From the NCBI RefSeq assembly GCF_027744825.2, contig NC_071338.1, positions 30,113,501 to 30,177,500 of the forward strand: DNA of 64,000 nt. Direction: 5' to 3'. How positions within the stretch are numbered: position 1 is the stretch's first letter; each line of letters begins with the position of its first letter. The notes beneath the pieces are model-generated. The model saw only the letters and a list, made by a program, of their open reading frames with translations, did not search any database and was not told the DNA's origin. The translations under genes and the position numbers were made by a program. Source of the DNA: Synchiropus splendidus (lineage: Eukaryota; Chordata; Actinopteri; Syngnathiformes; Callionymidae). Shown piece by piece: positions 12,231 to 26,752 of this stretch.

Positions 12231-12703
12231 CTCCTATACTTCAATCTTTGTGAGATTTTAATCAACAGAGTGAGGACATTTTGGCCGGTCCTCATCTTGT
12301 CAAGTCTCATTTTGAGGGTTAAAACTACAAAATAGCTGGGTTATTATAATTGGGTTTTAGTTTGGTTAAGAGTAAAGGTGTGTTTTAGATGGTTAGGTTT
12401 AGGGGGAGAGGTTGGGGAAAGCATTATGTCAATGACGGTCCTCACTAAGATAGGAAGACAAACGCGCGTGTGTGTGTGTGTGTTACTTTTTTGTAGCTTT
12501 GTGTTTTTATGTATGCTAATCGTCTTTGTGGTCCCAACCCACTCTGGTCTCCCTCCCACTCTGTCCTGTCCGAGACACTTGTTTCACCTTGCAGAGCTGA
12601 CTGCAACATTCAAAGTCCTGTTCCGAGTCAATCAAGTGGTCAGATACGTTTTTTTCCCCTTTTTTTAACCATTGGTTCATCAGAGACAGAAACATTTGGG
12701 AAT

Positions 12704-15700
12704 ATGCTCCGCCAAATGCCCAGGACTCACATTTTCGCTGCCGTCTCCCTCATTCTCATCTTTCTTGGGTAAGTATTGCCTTCTTTTGTGTGAAGCAATT
12801 TCCTTCTGAAGTCCTTGTTAGTGAGGATTTTTCTTCAACAGAGGCTTGGATTTAAAAGTACAGTTTGACTATTAAATGTCAGCCAGGAATTGTTTTCACA
12901 TGAGTGTGTCATTCAATTGTAGTTAATAAAAAAAAAACATTTCTCAGATAAAAAAAAAAAGAAACGGTGAAAACAAAATGATGGAGAAAAAATCAAAAGT
13001 GGAAATATGGCCTATTTATATTGTTCATCAACTGTGATTTGTTATAATCTGTTACACCAATGACCTTTAAAGACAATGACTCTTCATCATGGTGAGTTTG
13101 AAAGACAAAAGGATCTTGTAAAGCACAGACGTCCATGTGTTATCAATGGTACATTGCACACACATATTCACGATGATACAGAGTTCACAGTCTGCCCCAT
13201 AAAGTCATACACAAAGCCATAAAAAGCCTTTACAATAGACACAGCTTGCAGTGTATTTACGCTCAATCATGCACAGTGGCTGCCTGTGAGAGCTTTAGGA
13301 GTTGTGATGCATGAGCACCAATAGTATTATTTTTATTGAATTAGATTTAAGGATAAATGGTTGTGACCTCTTGATGATAAGTTTTTGTTTTGACCCGAAT
13401 AGAGCATTTATATCCTTGGTGTAGTAGTTAGAGAGTTGAGAGACATGATAACGTGGGGATCATATTTTATTGATCTGAACTGGCACTTGGAAAACATTGT
13501 CATGTGGTGCCTGGATTTTGTCCCTCAACAGTTACTCTCCATTCACTGGCAGTATGTAGTCCGTATGTTGTGGTGTCAGAAGAAAGGGACTGGTGGGGCA
13601 CTTTCTTCACTCTTCGCAATGAAGGGTTTAAACTAGATATGGAACTTGATTTTAAAAATCAAATTATTTCTTCGCTGCATCAATTGTACAGAGCATTTTT
13701 TTTAGCACCAGGCCTGAAGCTCTTAAAACTTCAAATTTTCCATCCATCAGTGCAAACACATTTACTCTCCTTCATCACAGATGTTTTGGTTATGACTTCA
13801 CATTGCATGATGTAGTGAACCACAAAATGTCAACAAAAAGTTTCTACATAATCTGCTGTTTGTATCAATTCATTATTTCGATCTTAATAACATAATGAGT
13901 CAAAGTGAAGTCCGAGATTTAACACTCTGAAAGCAAAACATTTATGAGGAAGATACAAAGCTACTGCCATTGATCTTCAAGACCTTGAAAGCGCATCTGT
14001 GCTGGACCCTCCTGGGTGAGAGTGAGGGTGTGGAACTATGCGCCTGCTCCGCTGCTAATGTTTAACCACAACGCGTATTTGTGGCCCCGTTTTGCAGCCT
14101 TCCTTGGAGCGTATGGAACAAAGATCAGACATGAGACAACCCTCATGTGTTCACACTACGGTTCTACAAAAAGAGTTTACTAACAACAAGGCTGTATTAA
14201 ACTTCCTTGTTGTCAGCATGATACCAGTGTTTAAATCATGGCTACCCAGTGATATCAATGATGAATAGTAACGCATTTCTCTTTGTGTGTCTTCATAGCG
14301 CTTTCTACATCTACTATGGCTACAACATCTCAACCGTCAGGTCTGTCCCACTCGAGGTTGTTTACTTCCTGAAGGATATTTGTGTACCAGTTGTGCTTAA
14401 TGTCAAACCTTCAATGTCTCAAGAATGTTGTCAAGCCATTGGCGAAATGTGTGTCTGTTGACTTTGGGGGATGTTTAGCGCTAAAGTTTAATCATCTTCA
14501 TAGGCGTCATTCAAACATAAATCTCAGGTGGTTCATAGTCTATACAACCTGCTGCTTAATGATTAACATTTCAACACATGAGAACAAGTTGGCTCCGTCA
14601 GGTCGGGACCTATGGTTCTCACAAGAGACTGAGTAAAGAGGCCACGAGTCTCAGTTAGAATACAGGTGGAATGATAGTTCTTTTTCACCTTCGTGAGTTT
14701 GGATAGAGCACGGAGGAAGGTCAAAGAGGAGATTTACGGACGTGGTGAAGGAGGACATGAGGTTTGAGAGGAAGAGAGAGGAAGCAGAGGACAGTGTGAG
14801 AAAGAGAAAGAAGAAGAACTGTCCAGAGGGACAAAGCTCACCTGTGACCATAAGCAGGTGAAATCAGTTTACTTACATGGGTGAGGCAAAACATTGTTGT
14901 TCAAGGCGTTTCCACGGAGACTGAAGTCAACAAACCTATAGCAGTTAATTCACCCACATGAGTCACAAAATAAACAATAAGACAGCGTAGAAAAAAAAGT
15001 TGAATTTGGCTTATATGTGAAGACATGACCAAAAATAGTCTCAATGCTCATCATATCCATTTTTTCATCAATTAAACTTTGTTTTCTGGTTGTCCATTAT
15101 GTCTGTGAATGTGCGTCGCATGTGAAGATGTTCCCCTATCCTTTCTCACCATTGTCTTTTCTCGTTCATGACACAGTTTTTCACAGGCGTGTCCCTCAGT
15201 TGCTGACCCACCGGTTGACGTCATCAAGCAAGTTGTGGAAAAGGAATGTCCAAAAAATGGAAAAGAGATGTGGACAATTGGCGTTCTGAAAATGAATGCT
15301 GGGTACGAACATGTTGTTACTAAATGAAATGATAATTACATCTTCACGTCCTATTGAGAACATGCATTTGGAGCAGCAATTACAGATATAAAAAACATGA
15401 TCTATAAATATATATACCGGTGATAAGATAATATTTATTTCACACCATATTACAAATACATACAACAACAACCTCAAACATGGAGGAATCCCTGAACAAA
15501 AGCAAACAAAAGCATCTGTTTGCTTTGGTTCAGGGAGGTTTTTTGCAACACAATGGCCAGGGTTTCCACTACTCCGAATGGACTTGAAATTCTTATAACA
15601 TTGAAATTCTTATACAAATATTTTCAAGACATTAAAAGAGCTTTAGTTTAAATGAGCTGATATAAAAACTTGAATATAGCCACCATCGAAATTTATTGTG

Positions 15701-17612
15701 CTATTGTTAAACTGATGCAAAAACATATATATATATATAATGTATGTATATGTATATATACCTCCTGTTCGATACTGCTTTACACTGATATGTTAACTCA
15801 TGCTGTTCCTATTTTCAGACTGCAATATCCTCAGTCGAGCACTCAGTTTGGGTAAGCAACATTTCACATCAAATTTTCAGTTATTATTGATACGTTTCCA
15901 AAGACATTTGGATCATTGTCATATCTGTTAATAATAGAAGTATAGATACATTCTGCAACGCTTCCGTTCAATGATAATAATGCATTATTCGTACATTAAT
16001 AAGACATCATCATGGATTCATAAGGCTGCATAGAACATGTTATGAATGGTCATAGTCATGTATGATGACAGTGACAAGGTTGATATAAGTATAAGTATAA
16101 ATAATGGACTTAACTTGTAGTTATATTGACTCAAGGCACTAAACAGCATTGTGAAAATACACAAAGAAATATTGTTTTAAGTTGTCATACGCGATTATGG
16201 ACATTCATAAGTCTATTAATAATTCTGTTAAGCCTTATAAATGCATTATTCTCATGAATGTACAAATAACCCATTGTAGATGAGACCTCAATATAAAGTG
16301 AAACCAGATTTTATGTTTTTAATTCACACATACACACTAGAAATGGGAGGAGCTTGAGGTGATTTACACAATGTTATGGCACGCAATTAGGCCAATGGGA
16401 AATGTCAGCTGTGCCCGATAAAGCAAAACAGGGACTTTGTTTTCAACGAATACCAAGCGCAGTGGACAATATTGAGAAGAGCTTTGAACCGACTTTTGAA
16501 AATGACATCAAAAATACATCAAGTTCAGTGAGCAGGTCCACAGTAAGATTCCAGCTTGTCTCTGCCTTCCATTCAACAATAAAGGACGCCTTTATTTATG
16601 GGTATTATGTTTTATTTTATCTCATGAAATAGCATGAAAACAAATGTGAAGTTCCCGTGAAGCCCTTGGCTTGAATAAACATCAAGGTTTTGAAGGTTAC
16701 TCTGGAGCTGCAGGACTTTTTCACATTGATCACATCAAGATTCATCAATGCTCAGACGGACCGACGTGAATTCAGTGACCAGTTGGAACGTTCCACTCGT
16801 TTGGGAAGGAACCTTCGATCCGGTGGTCATCGATGACGTCTATAAAAAACTGGACCCGAGAGTAGCCGTGGTGGTGTTCGCTGTTGGAAAGTGAGTGTGG
16901 TGGCACCACTTGGTCGCCGTCTCTGATGTTTTGCTCGTCTCACCTGAATGTTTATGCTTCTCACGCCACGTTGTCAAAACAGATACACACGTTACCTGAA
17001 GGGTTTCCTTGAGTCTGGTGAGAAGCACTTCCTCGTGGACTTCAGGGTCACGTATTACATCTTCACTGACAGTGAGAAAGACGTTCCGAACGTAAGTGAA
17101 ATGCAGTGTGAATCGTAGCTGTCATTGGTGAGCAGAAGCAACTGACTTGTCGCCTTATATCAGCCAGTCATGTCAATTCATATTCAGAGAAAATGCTTGT
17201 TTAATAGGAAAGATAAAGGTAAATGTATGGTAAGATGCAATGATTATGAATACTAAAGGAGTAATAGAAAATAGATCAAACTTTATATTCCATATTTATA
17301 CTGTGAATGATTAAAAATCTTATGTGAATTTAAATTTAAATTTTAATTTTAATTTTAATTTTAATTTTTACTGTCTTAAATAATGCAGTTTTAAATCCAG
17401 CAACTTGTAGCATCCGAGACTCGACGATTCAGCCAGTGAGAGTTTGGCCAGCTGGTTAAGTGAGAATGGCGGTGGTCCCCTGAAAGACCAATTTAAAAAA
17501 AATGTGATTTACTTCTAGAAAGTTAATCCCAAGTAACGAATACTAAGGTATGGTTTGTTTTCATTGTATGACCTCTATGGTAACCTCAACAACAGTGGTG
17601 TTCAAAAACATG

Positions 17613-17696
<84 letters not shown>

Positions 17697-19549
17697 CAGT
17701 TGCTTTATCCCTTATGAGGAATAAACCAATAGCGTCTGTTAGCTTTACATGTACTCATAGGAAAAAAAAAGAAATAATCTTATAATAGATGACTTTGTTG
17801 TTCTGCGCAGGTTAATCTGGGCAAAGGTAGAAAAGTCATTGTCATGGATGTCCCAAGTGCGAACCGCTGGCAGGATGTGGTTATTGGCAGGATGAAATGG
17901 ACGACCATTGGGATCGACACCAGGGTGAGATCAGATATAACCAGATCGCACAGCATTGCCGTTTACTTCAAAGCAAAATATTGGCTTCAACAGATCCGAG
18001 CGGAGGCAGATTATCTTTTCTTGATGGACATCGACAGTGTCTTCCACAACCGCTTTGGAGCCGAGTCTCTCAGTCAGCTCTCTGCAGTGCTCCATCGTGG
18101 ATACTACAAGGTGCTTTCCCCTTACACACCTGAACATTTACAATCATAATAATGCTGCCTTTTGTGGCTGATATTGATTGTCGCTCTTCACCTTTATTTG
18201 TCCTTCTGCATCACCATACTGAAACCAGCATGTTTCGATTCTGTTATCACCTGTTTCTCAGAACACAAAACGGGACTCATTTCCTTATGAGCGTCGCCCC
18301 CAGTCCAAAGCCTACATTCCTCAGGGTGAAGGAGACTTCTACTACACTGCTGCTGTCTCGGGAGGATACTTGGAGGAGATGTACAAGATGGTGAAGTAAG
18401 AAATCTTGCCTAAATCGGCCACTTGAGGAGATTCGATCGACACATGACCTTATCTGGACCACAAGGACATAATACAGGCCTGGCCAACCCGTGGCTCTTT
18501 CCCCAGTTTCATGCGGCTCTTCACCAAATGAGCCGCTGAACTGGCAGGTTAAGTTGCATTTGAGATGATGGTTTATAGGGGAAATAAGACGAAAAACTAA
18601 GAGCTATTCCGGCAAAATGTCAAAATATTGTTCAAAGACTTTGACCTGTGTTTAACTTAAACATAAACAATAAACCTCATGTTCCAAGCAGGGGGGCGGG
18701 GATTGGAGTCGCGGTCCTAAAACTTGGAGCGCCATCAGATCCACGGTCAACACGACTGACATGACTTAGTTCCACATTTCACTTTGTCATTTCCTAACCT
18801 CAACGTATGGCAATATGATTCATTGTTGATGGTGGTGAAGCCCATTTAATTCAGTGGAGTGAAGATGAGATGCTCCAGTCTGCTGCGTCGCTCAAAACAC
18901 ACAGACCGGGGCCACGTTATTTCTGTCTACGCCGCTTGATATTTCGAGGAGGATCACGGTAAAATGTATGAATTTTCTTTTCAGCAACACTGTGAAACAA
19001 TGTGGCTCTTAGCCTCTGACTGGTTGGCCACCCCTGCCATAATACGATCCGGGTTGCTGTTATTTTTGTGTTATTTTGTGTGTCTGCTGGGATTCAACTT
19101 CCATCTTTGGAGGCACTACATCACATACTACAGGATTAAGGGCGTGTTTTTAAACTCACATCACGGTACCAATAGGTGGTCATTATTTTTAGTTGCGTTT
19201 CTGAATATTGTCATCATGATCTTTTGTTATTTTGCAGGTACTGTTATGATGGCGCGGAGGAAGATGCCAAGAACAAAATTGAAGCCGTGTGGCAGGAAGA
19301 GAGTCATTTGAACAAGTAACTCTTCAATTCTCATGTGATTTACCGATGTTTTTCGTGAGCCATGTGAGACAGTAACATCAAGAAATTGGTCTATTTTTCA
19401 GGTACCTCGTGTACAACAAACCCACCAAGGTTCTGTCTCCTGAGTTCTTGTGGTCAGACTATGATAAAGTACCAAAGGATATTCAGGTGGTCCGGATATC
19501 TCAGCTGGTTAAGGACTATGCAGAAGTGAGACCTAATGGTGGACAGTAG
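12704..19549 (+). CDS. GT6-family alpha-1,3-glycosyltransferase (ABO / Forssman synthase-like)
   Basis: Golgi type II membrane glycosyltransferase adding Gal or GalNAc in alpha-1,3 linkage to glycolipid or glycoprotein acceptors. Exons: 12704-12768, 14299-14340, 15177-15302, 15819-15851, 16756-16890, 16983-17091, 17811-18110, 18262-18395, 19238-19315, 19402-19549, giving 389 aa in frame. Order: short cytosolic tail, signal anchor (about 9-22), stem, then the GT6 catalytic domain with [18 protein letters not shown], the metal-binding DID (243-245), [10 protein letters not shown] (296-305) and [11 protein letters not shown], with the likely catalytic Glu at 336. The 135-nt exon matches the length I recall for ABO exon 6. 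The residues that set donor choice (LGG/MGA-like in ABO, GGA in human GBGT1, HAA in GGTA1) read TAA here, so the donor sugar is uncertain. Fish copies are often named gbgt1-like, but I cannot separate gbgt1, abo or a3galt orthology. A second hAT element sits in the intron before 19238. Confidence 0.88.
13504..13815 (+). other. unexplained open frame in intron 1 of the GT6 gene
   Basis: A 103-codon open frame with protein-like composition, including [18 protein letters not shown] and [18 protein letters not shown], preceded by an acceptor-like CCTCAACAG at 13524-13532. It does not fit the frame or family of the surrounding gene and I recognise no homologue. It may be a pseudogene fragment or chance. 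Confidence 0.2.
15464..15727. mobile_element. internal fragment of the 11442-type hAT repeat
   Basis: About 260 bp aligning closely with 11638-11905, including the GGAATCCCTGAACAAAAGC hairpin arms (one mismatch between arms here). It lacks the TAG-GGTGGGA ends, so it is a truncated copy or a related element that was mobilised separately. It lies in intron 3 of the GT6 gene. Confidence 0.7.
17617..17692. repeat. (TA)n microsatellite
   Basis: About 76 bp of uninterrupted alternating T and A in the intron upstream of the 17811 exon of the GT6 gene. Confidence 0.95.
18475..19036. mobile_element. non-autonomous hAT element in an intron of the GT6 gene
   Basis: 562 bp. The left end CAGGCCTGGCCAACC and the inverted right end GGTTGGCCACCCCTG form terminal repeats. 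The flanks, ACATAATA (18467-18474) and CCATAATA (19037-19044), differ at one base and fit a decayed 8-bp duplication. Inside, GTGGCTCTT-type motifs occur near both ends, as in many Charlie-like hAT repeats. There is no transposase frame. Confidence 0.7.
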
Positions 19550-19676
19550 GCCACGTCATGAGTTGACTTGAGCCTGTGTGTGGGTTTTCTCTGGGGCACT
19601 CCGGCTTCCTCTTCCAGACCAAGATGTGGAGGATAAAGGTTCATTGTTTGCACTTGTGATGGTGTTTCAGTTGTCT

Positions 19677-20058
19677 GTGACACTCAAAATGTGTGATCCA
19701 TTTTTTTTTTTTTTGCTGCTTTGCTGTAGTGTGCTGTAATGGCCAGCAGGAGGCGAAGTGGCGCTGTTTTCCTCTTGGCTTACAACTTTCTTACAACTTT
19801 CTCCTGTTTTTAACCGGTAACTCAGCTGTTTCTGGCAGATTTGATTTCGCCTCCTGCTGACTGTATGAACTGGTTCCAGCATACTATAGCAGACAAAAGA
19901 AAAAAGTATGTCTAAATTCTTCAAATAGTGAAATTGACTTCACTGAGACAAACAGAGACCACGCCCCCAATAAAAGTAACTAGCACCACAAAATATATAT
20001 GAACAATATGTATGTACTTTTGGTGACAAAAATTGTGATCACACATTTTGGGTGTCAC
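19677..20058. mobile_element. fold-back (MITE-like) inverted-repeat element
   Basis: The outer arms 19677-19698 and 20037-20058 are inverted copies of 22 bp with one mismatch (left arm GTGACACTCAAAATGTGTG...). A second, inner inverted pair of 14 bp, CAGCAGGAGGCGAA near 19744 and its complement TTCGCCTCCTGCTG near 19847, lies inside. An AATAAA at 19969-19974 within the element could serve as the poly(A) signal of the GT6 gene just upstream. I see no clear target duplication. Confidence 0.55.
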
Positions 20059-21698
20059 ATTTGCTGGTGTCTTGTTCAGGGTGTCACCCGCCTCTCACCT
20101 TCTGTCACTGGGATTTGCCACTAGAGAAGAGATGGGCACTTTATTTTTGAGTCATTGAAGACCAAAGATCACCAATCTCGGAATTTACTGGATAGAAACT
20201 CATAGGTGTTCATCGCACCGTCAGAGCTCTGGGGAATAGGTCAGAGCTGTATTCAGGCCTATGCCATATTTGGCATGCCGGTCCCTATATTTGTGACTTC
20301 ATGGTGCTTATGTTCTTGGAGCTTGAATTCTTCTGCTTACAATGTTCTGTCTTTCGATTTTATTTTTTCTTGATAAGCACGTTCCCCACCGTGAGGCAGT
20401 TCTCTGTGTAACGCGAGAGAGTAAACTGGTGTCTGTTTTTACTATGATCGTTTATTTCCTCCATGACCTCATGGCTAGGAGTATCTGCTTGTAGAACTTG
20501 TGTATCTTTTTACCATAAAGGCAATACAATAAAGTCATTACACTCCAAAACCCACCGTGGCCTGTTTTTACACATCTCGGCAGGAACTGTTCGATTGGTC
20601 CAGTTTGGTGTTGGAAGTTTATTGTCAGGCCATGTACCATCCTCTGACATCAAAAATATAAAATCGTATAACTCATAGGCTGTGCAAAGAGAAAAACAAA
20701 CCATTATTCAGAATCATCACTAGATAATACATAGTTGATTCTCCACACTGATGGAATCATTTTTAGAATGTCTCAACATCCAACTGTATCCATTCAACTT
20801 ACTTCAAAGTAGTTTCTAAAAATATTAAACAGTATAGAATTCTGTCATCATTTAAAAAACAACAATGAAGAGGACATACATTTGGTTGTAATGTCAATTA
20901 CTTATTGAGGTGAGCAATTACATTTCCTAAACGGCCACATTGTAAACTGTGACTCTTGTGAGGGCCATCATCTTTTCAAAGAAAGACGGCGATGACACGA
21001 AACATGAAAAAAATAAATACAATAAAATATATATTGGAGCAACACGGACAAGATTAGAAATTAGTAAGGGTATTAAGAAGTGTAAGTACGCCATGAAACC
21101 TATAAAAAAATTTCTTTATATATATTTTATTTTAATATTAATCCAAATAAAAGTATGGAGAAAACGTCTACAAAAGATAAAAAGGCAATTAATTTCAAAA
21201 TGTAATTTCAATGTTCCTTCATTGTATTTTGAGGAAAATTAAATACACATAAAAATGTTAAATGAAAAAAGGGTTTTTTTTTTCTTAAAGCAAGAACATT
21301 GTATTGACTGTGGAAATAGTAGTGGCCGAAAAAGAAACAGGTCAAAATCAAATGTTAGAATAAAACAAATAAAGAGAGAAAAAAAAATCTACATATCAAT
21401 TGTATAGTTTTAGTCTCACGTCATGAGGCCCACTACTTATATTCATTTTTCGCGCGTTCTAAAGTTCGATATATTCGATAATACTGTGTTCGAACTGAAC
21501 AGTGGAAAACTGCGACTGGGATGTAGTCCACTAAAGAGCCCGCTAGGTGTCAACAATGCTCCCGCACCCCATAACAACAGACGAAGAAGAGAGGATGCCC
21601 TCACCTACCGCTAGTCGTCCTTTGAGTTGACAGTCTTCAGTTGTCCTTCAACTCAGGTACAGTTTCCCATTAAAGACAGATCATCTGCCCACTGGAAA
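20059..21698. other. intergenic sequence between the GT6 gene and mpc1
   Basis: Mostly AT-rich, with no exon or RNA gene that I can support. The last 150 bp or so before 21699 should hold the mpc1 promoter and 5' UTR. Confidence 0.4.
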
Positions 21699-24715
<3,017 letters not shown>

Positions 24716-26752
24716 AGGCAACGCATGAAGATGAACCGGGCAGAGCTGCACTTAGACGTCAAACCTGAGCATCGCAAAGTCAAATATCTGAAGTTGTGAC
24801 ACAATCTGATGTGCTCATGGTTGTCCTGATCCGTTTTAGTCACTTTTATTGCAAAAGCAAAACCTCTAACTCTAATGATTTAGGTCAACCGATAATAATT
24901 TAAAGACAGTTGTGCATCCACCACGATGACACACACACACACACACTGTATTGAATGTACACCGAATCAACTGCATCTGAAGACACCGATGGAAATATTT
25001 TGTCATTAATCCTTTGTCAGCCACTGTATTGTTTTTATCCCCGAGTCTCTGAAATGTTACTGAAATGTTAAAGAAGGTTGATCTCTAGGTCATTTTGTGT
25101 CAAACATCTGCGTCAATAACCGGAACCTAAACGCACACATCAGCTGTTTGTTTTTGTTTGATGAAGACGGGTAGTACGATAACCTTCAGTAACAATCTGA
25201 ACATTTTAAATATTTGTAGAAGAAGATGAGCCATTTGAAACTTATTGGGTCGTGATCTAACATTATGAGGGAAAGCAGCTGCTGTTGACCAAACGTATTC
25301 TGCGTGTTTTTGCTGTGTTGATTAATTTATGAACATTGCAGAGATCACTTTTATTCCACCAGGATTCATGTGCTTCTTCCTAATGTTTCTATAAATAAAC
25401 TGGCTCAGGCCAACATTGCAACAGCTTGGAGCATGTGATGTTGTTTGTTGATGCTTGTCACAACATTTGATTTGAACACTGTAAACACCCGTGCTTTGCT
25501 TATTGACATTTTGGATTGAACAGTTACAAGATAAATATGGTTGCAACCAGAGACCTTACTGTGGGGCCCTTAAGTTTAAGGTTACTGTGGCATAAGATCG
25601 AGCACCCTGCGACCTCTGAATACGGTGAGCAAAGAAGCACGTAAAGTGACTTGTGATTGTCCACCAGCATACTGCATAATGAGTTAGGGAATAAAGTTTG
25701 CACTGTGCTCCGTCATGTGTCATACTCGAGGCCCAGAGGCGAGTCATTCCATGTGGGCCCCAGGAACAAAGCAACTGCGTGGATCACCTCCACTGCATGA
25801 CATTATGACCGCTTAGGGTCATAGAGTTTCAACTTGGTCTTTCAACATCCCATTTTGTAAGAGGGGGGAACGTCGTGCAGAGAGAAAGGAATATGATGGA
25901 AGCAGATGCTTCTGCTTTGAGGATAAACATGAGTGCAAAGAAGAGTTGGTGGTGAATAAAGGCAACTGACACCAAACCCAGAGGTGTTTTTTCTGCAATG
26001 AGGAAGCCCATTTTATCCAACAAATACATGGCTGTCTCGTACACTGGCCCAGAAATATTAAACCAATCCCTCTATAGTATTTCAGTACCAATTCTAATGA
26101 TTTTCTGGGAATGACAGTCCAGTCAGAAACACTTTCTACACACCTGTATTGCCATGCCATCTTTTGCAATAATTTAAATATTGGCTGGGATATCCCTGCT
26201 CGAAGGCACAAGGACTATCTCTTGGATTGTCTACACTAAATGTCTTTTGAATCTGTGCCCCATCTCTATACTACTATTTTCATTGCAAGTTTGGGTTCAC
26301 TGCCTTGTCTGTTTTTTCACTGTAACTCCCCAGTTTGTGGATTATATTCAAACAACAGTGTCTAAAACTATTTTCTGAAATCTATATGCTGAAAATACAA
26401 TTTATTTGAGTGAAAGTTGTTAATATTTTTGTTGTTTCTTTTAGGGTTTGTGCAAAGAGAATTCATATTTTGTTGTTTATTGAAAAGACGTGAAACTATG
26501 AATGAATAATAATAGTTAATGTCAGTGCCACAACAGTCCATGTCAGTGACGAGCTTTGGTGTTCCAAACATTATTGATCAAAAAACCGCCAGGAAAGTAT
26601 GCAGGCGGTGCTTATCGATGTCTTCATGAATATTGATGGAATTACCCTCATACCGAATCCCAGTCCCCGTTGTTGTAGTTGTTTTGACAACCGCATGGGG
26701 CAGTGTTCAGTCTCCGTCACAGCTGAGCAAGTGAATAAGACAGAAAACAAAC
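24716..26752. other. mpc1 3' flank and kifbp promoter side
   Basis: Contains the likely mpc1 3' UTR up to about 25.4 kb, a short (CA)n run near 24930, then intergenic DNA. The last 100 bp before 26753 should be kifbp 5' UTR. Open frames here on either strand are not recognised as protein. Confidence 0.4.

Noticed and set aside
15187..15302. Starting the third GT6 exon at the nearer acceptor (after 15186)
   Set aside because: That start is out of phase with exon 2. The acceptor at 15176 gives 126 nt and keeps frame on both sides.
25819..26211. 130-codon minus-strand frame between mpc1 and kifbp
   Set aside because: No recognisable domain or conserved-looking motif and no supporting promoter or splice structure. 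It may be repeat-derived.
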